64,000 nucleotides of DNA from Rachycentron canadum (Eukaryota > Chordata > Actinopteri > Carangiformes > Rachycentridae): contig CM076649.1 in the NCBI GenBank assembly GCA_038496675.1, positions 17,443,020 to 17,507,019 on the forward strand, written 5' to 3'. Numbering within the stretch: position 1 is the first letter of the stretch; every line of letters starts with the position of its first letter. The translations under genes were made by a program, and so were the position numbers. Below, one piece after another: positions 51,751 through 63,766 of the stretch. The notes beneath the pieces are model-generated. The model made no database searches, was not told where the DNA came from, and saw only the letters and a list, made by a program, of their open reading frames with translations.

Positions 51751-53379
51751 CACACCACTCTGCCTCACCAGATCACTCCAGCCAACAGTTCACATCCTGG
51801 AGGCCCACAAACCTCCTCAGATAGGGAGACGGGTGTGAGAAGCAAACACGAGATATCAACCAGAACAACTGAGACGCCAACAACAACAAGACTAGAGTGT
51901 GTAAAACCTGCCCCCCCTCTTTGGTAAACATGGGATTACCATATTTTAGCTTCTCCCGACAAATGTCAACATGTACAAACACACAGATACTTCCACATTT
52001 CCTCATTTCCAACAGGTGGAACATAAAACTGATTTAAAGCCACTAGTTCCACAGCCAGCTCCCTCTCAACTCAATTATGACCTTCAAGGAAACAGTCCTT
52101 TTCCCACTCAACATGCTAGCCTTAAATCTAAAGCTTTTCGAACCACTAACAGTGTGCACCTGTCCACCCCCTCCTCCTGCCCTACACATACACACACAAA
52201 ATACAGTACACAAACACGATAACAGCACTGCATTCAGTTAATTATTGAACCAATTCAATACAGCATTCACACACATGCAGGAGCTGGAGTCTGGTGAATG
52301 ATTGTGTGTTTACCTTCTACAAGGACTTGCTTATTTAAAGCAATCTTCAGTTCCAGCGGTGGTAAAACAGCCTCCTCGCCCTGCGGACACAAGACAAGAA
52401 TTATTTATGGTTATGAAATAATTACTGCTGCAGATCATAATGCTTGTCATCTGTACCCACAAACCAATTTACAAAAAGAGAAACACAGAGCACACGAGTG
52501 TAACCTAAAAGCTTCCAATAACAAGTCGATCATCAGTTGCTATTGATTTGAATTGATAACAAACATAAACAGCTGTATACGTGTTCTGAGAAATCAATCC
52601 TCTGCATTTTTGTGCTGTTTACTTTCCTCTGTTTGTGAGCGGCTGTACCGGTCACTGTACCTCCCCTGGCCGCTACGGACGTGCATCCACCATTTTAGTT
52701 CACAGCTGGGCAGAAGGCACCTCTCGTTTATCCTCCTGTAGCCAACTATTGTCACTGTCCGACCCATCCTTGCATTTCCATCTGTCTGTTAACTACAACT
52801 ACACCCACTCATGATAACAAGTGAACAATGGTGCCGTCTGATGGGAGTGAATGGTTTATTTGCAAGACAAAACCTTTTCGTATTGCTGACAAGCAGATGC
52901 CCTTCTTGGCCCCCCTGGTGGTGAACACCCTGTACCTGTAACTGCTCTGCCCTGACTCAACTCCCCCTGGGCAGCCCTGATCTGCATGCACACAGCTTTC
53001 CTAACTGAGCACTCAACCCAGGCAAGGAAAGCTGAAAAAAAAGAGAGAAACGGAAACAAAATCTTATTTTTATGGTAAACTGAGAAGTGACTGTGGGGCA
53101 ATATCTCAGGTGCATTTGAATAAAAGCATTAAAGCATATCCAAATATGAAAGGAGGGGAAAAAAGCTCCAACTCCCTCTCCCACTGTTCTTTTTTGCCGT
53201 TTACATTTGGCAGTCAAAACTGCGGCCAGGCATTTGTGCAAGTGTTTATCTAAAGCAGACTGAGCATAGATAAAAACACGCCGGTCCAACTTGCCCAGTT
53301 TCAGCATTAATTATGTGTTAAATGCCCTTGTTGAAAATGGGAGTCAACATGCAGCTTGCTCTGAACTCTACTGAGGGTT

Positions 53380-53680
53380 GAACAATCATCGAAAATGGAC
53401 CATTCCCACACAACTACCCTATTATTGTGATTCATTACACTTCAATTAACATATCATCAATGGAATCGTAAATCAATGGCGAGTGGTGACAAATGACAGA
53501 TATTTTCAGTTTCAAACTACTAAACATCATTAATTCCCATCACCTGAAAGAGCCCCGGGAGCTAAATGAGTTTACCCAATGCATAACATCCATTTAGATA
53601 AATGTTCCATCATTTTAATGATGGAACATTTGTATTGGAGAGAAAAAGCAACAATGGGATCCTGATAGCAGCTGTATGCC
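53380..53680. promoter_or_regulatory. Candidate conserved element containing a 32-bp palindrome
   Basis: Repeat-free AT-rich sequence with CAATTAAC, ATCATTAATTCC and CACCTG (E-box), followed by the palindrome at 53600-53631. The combination suggests a regulatory element. Confidence 0.33.
53600..53631. repeat. 32-bp palindrome (15-bp perfect arms, 2-nt centre)
   Basis: Arms 53600-53614 and 53617-53631 are exact reverse complements around a TT centre. The left arm reads AAATGTTCCATCATT. It sits inside a complex, AT-rich stretch that resembles a conserved non-coding element (53380-53680), so it may be a compound dimeric binding site rather than a transposon remnant. Confidence 0.85.
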
Positions 53681-53908
53681 TTTTCTCCTTGTAATATAAT
53701 GCCCACCTTGTAATACCTAAACAGATAATTGTCTCCATTTCAAACAGCACAAGGCTGTAATATTGCCATTTAGAACAGTGGGGGTGCGGAGAACGTAGGG
53801 TGAGGATAAACAAGCGCATGCTGCTTCGCCCGGTTGGGAAAACCAAGCCCATCACACACTCCCACATTGAGATTTTAGGGAATAGAACAACTCCTGGTTG
53901 AGATAATT

Positions 53909-53924
53909 ACCCACCTAGGTGGGT
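53909..53924. repeat. 16-bp perfect palindrome ACCCACCTAGGTGGGT
   Basis: A fully self-complementary 16-mer with a central CCTAGG. It contains two inverted CACCT half-sites, the core recognised by ZEB/Snail-type zinc fingers in other systems; a role here is inference only. Confidence 0.8.
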
Positions 53925-54220
53925 TATGTGCATGCTCAGTAAGAGGCCTGAGCTGAGAATATGAATCAAAATGCAACAATTTCAAAAGACAAAGGAAACT
54001 AAGGAGCATTTTGCAAGGTTCTCTTGTGAAGTCTTGCAAGGATGTTGTAGCAGTATTGTGTTAAACAAAGTGGAAAATAGGACAATAAGGAGTTTTGACA
54101 AAGAAATATCTCATAGTTGTTACAAGACAGATGACACAACCGTTAGCCTGATACTTTTAGAGGATCAGAGGATCCAAATAAATGTTTTCCATTCTCTATG
54201 CAAATACCACAGGGTTCACT

Positions 54221-54288
54221 GTAGTGGTGGTGGTGGTGTGTGTGTGTGTGTGTGCGTGTGTGTGGCGGTGGTGGTGGTGGGGGGGATG
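54221..54288. repeat. (GGT)n-(GT)n-(GGT)n compound repeat
   Basis: GTGGTGGTGGTG runs into TG repeats, then GGTGGTGGTGG and a seven-G run. The 177-residue open frame starting at 53971 crosses it and is not credible. Confidence 0.9.
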
Positions 54289-54639
54289 CAAACACCCTAT
54301 TTTCAGAGGGAATGGACAGCCAGAAGGGTTTTCTGCTATGATAATGAATGGCTGTGGTTGCATCTGAGCATGAACAAAGACTCATTTTATTCTGTCCACA
54401 AACCTGTGAAGTGGACTTCCCTATTTGTGAGGGGGTCACGGCTTCACAATATGCTCTCTAGTCCCAGGTATGTTATCAGTGCCTTTGGCTTTGTTGTAAG
54501 ATAGCATGTTCAAAATATGAATTAATACCCCTCCAATGAAATGCACCCAATCCCAACAAAAGGCTCACATTCACTGTGGACAGCTCTTCAGCTCCTCTAA
54601 TGGACAGGCTCTCTTCTCTCTTCACACTGTGCAGACAAA

Positions 54640-54800
54640 AAGATGAGGGCCCATGAATATTTACCACTAAGTAAAGTTATTCCATTAATTACCCTAAGCA
54701 CGCTTAATACTGTATCTGTGGCTACTTCTGTGGCAGCCCGTTAATGAACCTTCACACATCATTACCATATTAATTAATGCTCAACTCAATGGTTGTCAAT
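54640..54800. promoter_or_regulatory. Candidate short conserved element rich in ATTAAT
   Basis: Contains CCATTAATTACCC, CCGTTAATGAAC and CATATTAATTAATGC within about 100 bp, in otherwise complex sequence. Homeodomain-type cores are clustered. Inference only. Confidence 0.3.
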
Positions 54801-55770
54801 AGGAGGCTGCCAGACTTGTCTCTCGCTTCTTTACAGCCCATCCAGGATGTTTCGATCACTTAGTATCAGCATCTGAATAAATCTACAGTAGCTATTTATC
54901 ATGCCAGGGCCTAACGGTGTGTTTGAATAAAACAAAAAAAAAAAGTAGTGACACTAGTTCAACACTCCTTAAGGCTGGTGGATCTGTGTTAAGAGCAATG
55001 TGCAAATAAGATGAGGGCGTAGGAGAGTTTTAGTTGCGAGTCAGTGATATCTATAAACAGGGTCACTGATGTTTGTTTTTAGGGTGTGTGCAGGAGATTT
55101 TCCAAGTCACTGTCTGTGCTCTAAAACACAGGAAAATCTAAAGCATGACTCACTTTTCAACAAATGCAGCTGCTTACTGTATGATCTGATCTGCTAAAAG
55201 GGCTGACTGCACACTATTTTCTCTCTCTCTTTTCTTCTTCTGGGGTTTTATTAAGAAGGACTGATTAAATAAAAAACATGACTAAGTCTCGTAAAGACCA
55301 AAAAGTCAGCATTTGAAAAAGTGAAAAAACAAGCATTGTGTTTTTGATGTGATTGGCAGGATCCTGGCATTATATTGTAACACCCACACAGACTGTAAAC
55401 AACAGCACTTTCTGACACGCAAACAGACTCAAAACCCACCAATTAAACCCAACTTCAATCCAGCCAGACCTTATTCTGAGTGCTTTTTTTCAGATTCTCT
55501 TTTTTTTCTCAGCTTAAAAGGCAACAGTGCAGTCTGGTGAATGTCAGGCCTGTCTGATCCCCCAGATTCTTTGGACCTGCCCTCACGTTTTGCTGAGCTA
55601 AGAACAAAGTACATGGACAGCTTTGCTGCCTCAATACCAAGGAAGTGGAATTTCACCCCTAAACCAAAACAAACAAGGCCACACATTTCTTTACACTATT
55701 TAAATGAGCATATTGAGCACAAAAAAAGTGGAAACCAAATGCACACCCCTCTGTCTAACCCACTGATCTG

Positions 55771-55800
55771 CTGAGAGAATAAGCACTGAGAGAATAAGAA
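55771..55800. repeat. 15-bp tandem duplication
   Basis: CTGAGAGAATAAGCA is followed directly by CTGAGAGAATAAGAA (14/15 identical). Likely a recent slippage or end-joining duplication. Confidence 0.8.
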
Positions 55801-56609
55801 GTCACAGCTTGGGCAGCTCAGGATCCACACTGTTTAAAACACTTTGCACATAATGTTAGTCAGAAAGTTCAACTCTGATCATGCATGTTCAGTACAGTAC
55901 GGTGAACATTATGCAATCCTATTTTTATAAGCAACCCCTGTCAGTTCTACCCAGCCATATCATGTTTCCACTTTCGCCCAGGTCCCGGCTTTTCTCCGAC
56001 CACAGATCCTGTGCGCTATTAATATCAATAAGCTGTAGATTCCATTTCCCCAGACAAAGACAAAGAGAGAACGAGAAGCGATGAGTGAGGGGAGGAACTA
56101 ATACCCTCATGCATCAACACGGGGTTACCACTTGCGATCACCCCCAACCCTGCTGCACTGACAAAAAGGAGAGTTTTGCACATTAACTTGTGCACACACA
56201 TGCTCTCTTTCACATGTACACAGGCATCCACTCACAGGCAAGCTCTAAGAGTAACTGCATGCACACCCACACCAGGGGAATGCAAATATAAGATAACCAC
56301 TGGGCGATATTTTCCAATCATTAGTGAATTTTTAACTCATTGAAACATTTCTCCATTTATCCATTGAAAGTATATCTCATATATCTCCCATGTTCTTCTT
56401 CATTCTCATGATCTCACTGCAATTCAAATGCATTCAAAATATGCACAGGTATAGACTGCTAACACGAACAGGTTTTGTTGACAACATTGCACTGCATGCC
56501 TTCTCTCTCATCACTCATTCAGGCATGTTGCATGAACAAGCTACACGTATAATTTCTCTGCTAAATGCATTTAGATCCGAAATTACCGCCTCCACAGGCT
56601 CACAACAAA

Positions 56610-56890
56610 GGCTGTAACTATCAATTATTTTCATTGTCAGCGAATCTTTCACTTACTTTCTTGATTGATCACATAATTGCTCAAAATTGCTAAAATAGTG
56701 AAAAATTAATTTCCCTTAACCCGAGATTATGTCTTTGTCTTATTTATTTTACCCATCCAACAGTCCGAAACCTAAATATACTATCATAAGTCAAAGAAAA
56801 GAAGTGCAATGTCTGAATAAAAGCTGCAACTTTTCGCCATTTTTGCTTAAAAACTGATTCAAATGGTGAATCGATGACCGTTTCAGCTCC
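56610..56890 (+). mobile_element. Non-autonomous DNA transposon (MITE)-like repeat, hAT-type suspected
   Basis: Left end ggctgtaactatcaattatt and right end (reverse complement) ggagctgaaacggtcatcga form imperfect terminal inverted repeats of the ggctg-aac-(N)-atcga type. The interior has tattttcattgtcagcgaat and a gaatcgatga stretch near the right end. I recognise it as a diverged copy of a very abundant teleost repeat with terminal GGGCTGCAACTAACGATT-like sequence. Assignment to hAT is an inference, and no clean target-site duplication was seen. Confidence 0.65.
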
Positions 56891-57286
56891 TACTCCTCTA
56901 TACAGTATATCCACTACAAAGTGTTTTATCTGCCCCTACAGTGTAACCTGCTGCTATCTGCAGTCTGAACTCAGGCTCTGCCAATCACTTACAGAACACA
57001 CCTACTCACACATGAGCATGGACATACACATACATCCACCAATGTCCCATAAAAGGCAAGGAGAGGAGGAGAAAGAAGGAAAGTGTGGAAAGACGATATA
57101 ATCTTTACAGACTTACCCATGAACTGTTAAACAGACTTTCTTCATGTTCATGAAACTGTGTGTTGATGCAGATTCCCTCCAAGCACTGAGTGTTTTCAAA
57201 TCCACTTCTGAAGAAGAGAAAGCTGCCAGTGAAAGTAGCAGGTATGGAGTAGTTGAAGTAGTGTGTGGTAGTTGAGTGTGTTCGCA

Positions 57287-57288
<2 letters not shown>

Positions 57289-57325
<37 letters not shown>

Positions 57326-57362
57326 ACGAGAGAGAGGGGGAGAGAGAGAGGGAGAGAGAGAG
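57289..57362. repeat. Compound (TG)n / (GA)n microsatellite
   Basis: Perfect TG from 57289 to 57323, a short ACAC linker, then GA repeats with G-run interruptions to 57362. Confidence 0.95.
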
Positions 57363-59979
57363 TGAAGTAGAGCCCAGACTGCAGTGTTGAGTGGGACTGG
57401 AGGTATGTGGTCTAAACACAACAAAAGCCGGTGCCTTGCTCTAGATTAAATATGCAGGAAGAGGCCCCTTTGCATAAACACAAACACTCAGCAAATGAAG
57501 AACTGGCACAGAGCAGATGCCTGCTGAGAGCCCTACCTGTCCTGGCCTCTTTTAATTAGACAAGAGCAGACAGAACAAATGAACATCAGCATGGTCACAC
57601 AAGGCAGAACAAAAGGAAGGAAAAAACAGAAAAGACTTCCTCAATCCTCCAAAATGTCCTTAATGACAAGAGCAGGAGATTAGACAGAAGCTGGAGGAAG
57701 GTGCACAACATTAACACGTCAAATAGAAGACGTTTTGTTTTTGCTATGATTGTCTTGTCTGCACCTTCTCAGAGATGCTACACGAGTAATCTACATTTAA
57801 ACAAACTTTGCTAATTACTTTGTCAGATGGTTAATAAAAGTCAATCTAACAATCTGATATGTAAAAAAAACCACATGATTGTAACCAGAAGACTTCAGCA
57901 TGAAACAGTTTAATTACAACCTAAAACACTAATTAAATCCTAAAATATCTATTTTAATTAATTTAAGGTCATTTTTTTGGTGTGGCTTTTCATTAAATTA
58001 TGTCCTGGATAAAAAAAAATACACCTTGTGATCCTTTTTATTCATCTTTACATGTGCTTCTCCTCCACACACCACCCGCTGGAAATGACAGAAAATAAAA
58101 GCTGGATTTTAATCAGCAGGAGAAACTGATTTAAACACCAAGATCCATTTTCCGTGTGTTTTCTTTTTCTCTAATGTCCCCACTGTCCTCCTTCCCTCTT
58201 ATTTATTATTCCCTATTATTTATTATTATTTTTTCTTATTTAGAGCAGGAATGCAGAGGCAAGTGGTGCTGGAGGAAACTCCTGCAGAAAACTGCCAGGC
58301 CGTCAGACTTATTTTTAAAAAATGGGGAGAATGAAGGGCTGAGTCCCGCCAGACAATCTGGAGAGCAACGTCAGATGCTGAGAGACACACGCTGATGTGG
58401 CCAGTCAAAGATGTCATTTTCATGTGAAACCCTCTCAAATGGATCAGGTGGAAGCATGAGGGAAAGGGAGAGGGAGGGGGTGGGGGAGGACTACAGGGTT
58501 GAGGTGACACTAGGTGAAGGGAGGGAGGGAAGAGAGGGAAAAATTGAGGGGTGAAAGAGAGAGAAAGGAGAGCAGAAATGAGACCTCTGGAAAATAAACA
58601 GGGTGTAGGGTTTCAAAGGCAAGGGGGACACAGACATTCCATTGTTCAAGCCAATTATCAGTGGAAAATAATAACAACAGATGGATCCAGAGCGGCCAAC
58701 TTGTGCCTGAGCACCCTGGCGCTGGAGAACAGATGATGAAATGTGAGAGTGCTGTTGGAAGGGCGTTTGGGAGGGGGTGGGGGGGGGGCTGCCCCACAGT
58801 CACAAACACACACACATCTCCACACACCAGATGTGAACTTCCACAAGGACAGTTTAATATGTGCTCTCTGGCCACCACTTGTGCCGCGGCGGCTTTGGCA
58901 TACCAGACAATGGCCGACACCTCCATGTGTTCAAAAGGGGGGCGTCTGAAGTCAGATGACACATATGGCTCCTGTGTTGCTGTGTGATAAATTCAAATCT
59001 GTGCGTTTCTCTTATGTTCAACGATGCAGGGTCATTTGATGGCGAACACATGCTTGTGTGCTGTAAGTGGAGTGCTGTACAACACTACAACATGTAGTAG
59101 TCAGAATGAAGATTTTTTTTTGCTCCTTATATTCAAATCAGCACATATCCCCTGTGACCTGTTGTGATGTTTTCATTTGATGTTTTCTGGCGGGCCTGAC
59201 GTTCTCAGACGGGCAGAAGCAACAGTGCGGCAGAGGCAAGACCTCACTGACTCTGGCTTCATTCACAGATCCCTCATATCAGCCACAGACTGACAGGCAG
59301 CGGAGGGGGCTGCAACCTTAAAACAAAACCAATTCTCTGTGTGCCTTGTCAAGGGTGGGAGATGACTGCAGATAGCAGTACAAAAGATCTGCCCTTCCTT
59401 TTCACAAGAAAAGACAAGTTTTCGTTTCATTAACTCCAGACTAAAGCGTAATTATCTCCCTATAGACCTTAATCACCAACAGAAGGATAATAGAACAAAA
59501 ACCAGTTTCTTCTTCAGTCATTAAAGTTTTTTTTTTTAATGTTGTTGTTCTTTTTTCTCTCCTCTGCACTTCAGATGAGTCCATCAAATAATGCAAAAAA
59601 AAAAATTTAAAAATCACAGGAGCACCAGTAAAGTCTCATTTTCAAAAACTGTCAGTTTCAGTGGCTGGTAGATTTTGGCCATGAAATAGATTTGTTAGCC
59701 TGAGTGCGTCATCTTTGGACTTTTCCAGTCCGGATATTTGGCCTGTTGACTGGTGGGTGACAAGGTAGAGGGAAACACAACCAGTAGAACTGAGGTAGCA
59801 GATAACGATGACTGAAAATGTTTTGAAATAAAATCGGGTTGATAAACAGCACTTTGGAGTTGTATATAATCTAAATGTCTAAGATTGCTTGAAGGTGCTT
59901 GTGATACTATACCCCAAATGACAAATCCCTGAAGGATTGTACAGGAGGATTTCTATTTGGGGGGAAAAAAGAATGGAAA

Positions 59980-60250
59980 ACTTTGCCTAGATTTAATTAG
60001 CTTATGAAAAATAATTGCCATTAGCAAATCTCATCAAATGGGGTTGAGGCATTTTGCTGGGGAAAGAAAAAAAGTCATATTTTTTTGATGATGAGGAGAC
60101 AAAGCGTTTTCAAACAGGAACTGGCGGGCCATCAGCCATTTTAGTACACTGACACCGAGGTCGAGTTAATTAGACTATTGTCATTTTAATCAGGACAGCT
60201 CGGTGGCCATCACTTCCTGAAAGAGCCGGTGGACTTTAAACGGCGCAGGG
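59980..60250. promoter_or_regulatory. Candidate conserved non-coding element with two TAATTA sites
   Basis: TAATTA at 59994-59999 and 60167-60172, with GCCATTAGC and TTTTAATCAGG nearby. The sequence is complex and mostly repeat-free apart from short A and T runs. Confidence 0.32.
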
Positions 60251-62189
60251 ATTTTTGTGTGTGTGTCTAAATGTATGTACGTGTGTACTGTATATGTGTC
60301 TGTTGAGCCCGAGGTGTCACCCAGCTATGGGTTATGGAGTATGGTCTGGTTCTCTCACATGCTTAGAACATTAATGAGCTGGAGACACACCAAGGAAACA
60401 AAGGAGCCTGGAGGATCACCAGGGGAAACTACTCGCCTCTGCTCTACTCATGTCTCTGTTCATTTAAAAATAATTTAAATATCAAATATTTGAAATAATT
60501 TGCTTCTCCCTGGCTATCAGATTTTGAATAGGGAGTCTTTCATGTCTTCTTTATTATGTTCTTCACTGGCATTAGCATTTAAAACATAATTAATGTAACC
60601 ATATTTTCTAGGTGCTTACCATTATGTTACAATAATGGTTTATTTTTGTCCGATTTGCATATTTTATGAATACAATGGGAAAATCATGATAACAAACCAA
60701 AGAATGACAAACGATATATCAAATCTTTCCTGAATATCATCAATGTAAAGAGAGTTTTTAATCAAAACTGACAAAGGCCTGGATTTAACCTCTAGACTTG
60801 TGAGATGAAATTCACTTTATGTCTCCTCTAGAGAGAGAGAAAAAAAAAAAAAACACAAGGTAAAGATGGTAAAGCCAGCATTGTCTCATTTGAGTTTAAC
60901 CATCAGCCTTCAGAGGATGATTAGGGGGGAGGAGCCGAGCACTCGAGGTGTCAGTGGAGCTCTGCCAATCAGCAGGGGTGACAAAGGGGCCAGCCCAATA
61001 TTAACACCAAAACATCTTTGTAATTTTTCCCCCGGCCACAGTTCAGGTCATTTGCGGTCAAGGTGACAAAGGTAACCTGCAGACAAATGCTGGTGAACCC
61101 CCCCTTGTGACAGCCTGACAGCCCCAGGGCAGGACTAGCCAATGACATTAGCCAAGTGCCTGAGTACAAAGTTGACCACTGCAATATTTCATATTCACAG
61201 GCCTCAAGGGAAAGTGCATTAAAAGAGGTTAAAGAAGGCCTGACACATTTGACACCACCCCACTTTTTTTTTTACTATGTCTGTTTAGGATTTTATTAAT
61301 AGTTCCATAAGTTCATCATTTTTAACATTAGTCATTAATATTTCACAGGGAGTTAATATTAATCTGATCAGAAATTATCTTCCTTCAATAATTCAATATA
61401 CACATTAATTATTCAATAAAAAGAATGTTCAGCACAGTTGAGGGTAAAAAAAACTGGAGACATTCAATAACTAAATGTGAGAACATGCAGCTGGGAGAGT
61501 CACATTACAGCACCAAGTTTGCTAAATACAGTAGAAAAACAATCTTAAACAACATTAACCTGTCAGCAACTTCCACTGGAACACAACTTGTTAGCAAGGA
61601 AAGCTGACTTGATCTACATAAAGTGAAATTATATGAAGCTTTTGGTTTCACCTTAGAGTGGTTTGTAATCCAGACTTAAATGCACAGACTAACCAGGGAC
61701 CACAGGCTGTTGTCTCCATGTGTGCACATGCAGAGATAAAGAAGACATGCAGACTGTGAAGCCTCTGCCCCATTAAAAGCCCCAGACTGCCCAAGTTCCT
61801 CCATAAGAGATTTACAGGGATTAGATGGTGAAATAAAGGCCTAATCTTTATTTGACAGGGAAGCCAATCTCTGACTCACCGGTCAACCTCTTGCGGTAGG
61901 TCCCTCTCTCACAACTCACTTTCGCTGCTACACACCTTTGAGGTTTATTTAAAACCGCATTAAGGATGTATATTGTGTCTTGGATGAGGTCTCAATCCAA
62001 TTATCATTAAAAAAAGACAAAAAAGTGCAATTTGAGTGCAAGTGTGCAAAAACTTAGTGCTAGAGACTTATTCAACAAATGATGTCCTATATCGGGTCAC
62101 AGCCTTACCTGGAAGTGAGTACATTTGGTGGCTATTTCCATTTGTAATTTTCCCTTTTTTTGTCTAAGCTATGCCTGATTGAAAACCAA

Positions 62190-62470
62190 TTTCCATGTGC
62201 AGTTTAATGACAGATGGAAAGAGATATTTCATGGAGATGTATAGTCAAGACTGATAAACTATTAATCACACTGCCGGACAATGACACCAGCTAAATTTAA
62301 ACACAAGTGAAAAAGCGTCAAGTAACAGCCTCCCTTATTCCGTAAATTATTAATTACTGAGGGCTGTTATTGCACGGCATATGGAATTAAAAATTTTAGA
62401 TTTCACTTAATAACAGTGTGTGTTAGTGTGGGCAGCACGTGTCACAGCTCGGACTGGCAATCCCTCACGG
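62190..62470. promoter_or_regulatory. Candidate conserved non-coding element
   Basis: Complex sequence with AAACTATTAATCACAC, AAATTATTAATTACTG and GGAATTAAAAATT blocks, ending about 300 bp before the dispersed repeat at 62769. Inference from texture only. Confidence 0.27.
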
Positions 62471-62768
62471 TGACCCTGTCGGACAGAGGCCTTTTCCTGC
62501 CCCCTCTGTCCCTCATCCTCTCATTGTCCCTCTTTGTCTGTCAGCTCAATGTTTGACCTACAGACAAAATGATGAGGTGACAGAGTGATGGATGAGACTT
62601 CATTTATTGTACCTTATATTATTAAAAATGTATACCTAAACCCAAAAAAAGATCATACATAAGTTCAAGTCAAGTTCCTGTTGGTGGCATGTAGTGGTAG
62701 ATTGTTGCTCTGTTGTATTTGATCCCATCGCTTGACTGATGCTAGATTATTTAAGAATATTCACTCTC

Positions 62769-63000
62769 TTAAAGGGGACCTATTATGATCATTTGCAGCT
62801 TTCTATTTTTATTCTGGGATTCCACTAGAGTAGCTTTGAATGATTCACAGATCAAAAAAAGTCCTCATTTATCTCTATCTGCCTATTCTGCCACCCCTCA
62901 ATGGAGCCTCTGACTGAAACAGGCAACATTAGCTCTCCTCCTTAAGAGGCTTCCTTAAAAGCCAACTGTCATCTGATTGGCCAAGTATTCTGAAGAGGCT
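62769..63000 (+). mobile_element. Dispersed teleost repeat beginning TTAAAGGGGACCTATTATG
   Basis: Begins with the recognisable ttaaaggggacctattatga, continues with tttattctgggattccacta and ends near catctgattggccaag. I recognise this as a family found many times in teleost genomes. The TTAA at the left edge could be a target-site signature of a piggyBac-like non-autonomous element, but no matching right terminus is clear, so the class is uncertain. The copy looks old and diverged. It lies 0.5 kb from the SINE at 63484. Confidence 0.6.
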
Positions 63001-63483
63001 CTGAAAAAAAAGGTAAAAAAGAATATAATTGATTGGAAACCTCTAAAAGACTACAGCAGGACGTTCTGTTCAGTAAATATGATCCCCATTGCTTTCCTAT
63101 TGTGTGACACAGTGGTGGATTAAATATGTGAATAACATTATTTTTCTATATATTCCCCTGTTAATAGTTCTACCTGTGTATATTGTGCTAAAATACTAGC
63201 CATACGCCTGTATAGTAGACCTGCAACATTGGTTATTTGTGTGGTGGAGTACATTAAATGCATATAATAATATTCAAGTAGAGCATTTTTGGAGAATGAG
63301 CTGAGCCTGGAGTAGAGAAGGAAAATCCCCTGGAAACCCAGTGTGACACCTCACAGCAACTCAACTTTATTTAAACATAACATTTACATCATGATTTGAA
63401 ATTTTGGCCATATGGACCTCAAACATTATATAGTATGCATATGAGAAACACTGAAGAAAAGTATAATAGTTCTGCCAACAGCT

Positions 63484-63766
63484 GACTCACAGCAAGAAGG
63501 TTCCGGGTCAAACTTGCCGGCCGACTGCAGCCTTTCTGTGTGGCGTTTGCATGTTCTCCCTGTGTCTGCATGGGTTTCCTCCAGGTGCTCGGACTTCCTC
63601 CCAAAGTCCAAACACATGCAGGTTAGGTTAAATGGTGACTCTACAGTGGCCCGTAGATGTCTTTGTGAGCATGCATGGTTGTTTGTCTCTATTTGTCAAC
63701 TCAATGATAGACTCGTGACCTGTCCAGGGTGTACCCCACCCTCAGCCAGTGTTGGCTCAGTGCAGA
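63484..63766 (+). mobile_element. 5'-truncated tRNA-derived SINE, V-SINE/DANA-like
   Basis: Starts in a segment resembling the B-box end of a tRNA-like head (cacagcaagaaggttccggg, then gtcaaacttgccgg). It continues into the strongly conserved core gtttgcatgttctccctgtg, then gggtttcctccaggtgctc and cttcctcccaaagtccaaac. The tail contains tggttgtttgtctctat and gacctgtccagggtgtaccc. I recognise this combination as the teleost-wide SINE type related to zebrafish DANA (V-SINE superfamily). The A-box half of the tRNA-like head is missing or too diverged to see, so the copy is probably 5'-truncated. Exact ends are approximate. Confidence 0.75.

Noticed and set aside
51403..51927. Several overlapping frames on both strands
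   Set aside because: All are created by the 247-base N gap.
53971..54504. 177-residue open frame on the plus strand, the longest without N
   Set aside because: It runs through a (GGT)n/(GT)n repeat, has no recognisable domain and no splice or homology support. It lies in the foxp1 leader region on the opposite strand.
63484..63530. Functional tRNA gene
   Set aside because: Only a degraded B-box-like segment is present, and it continues into a SINE core; no cloverleaf can be formed.
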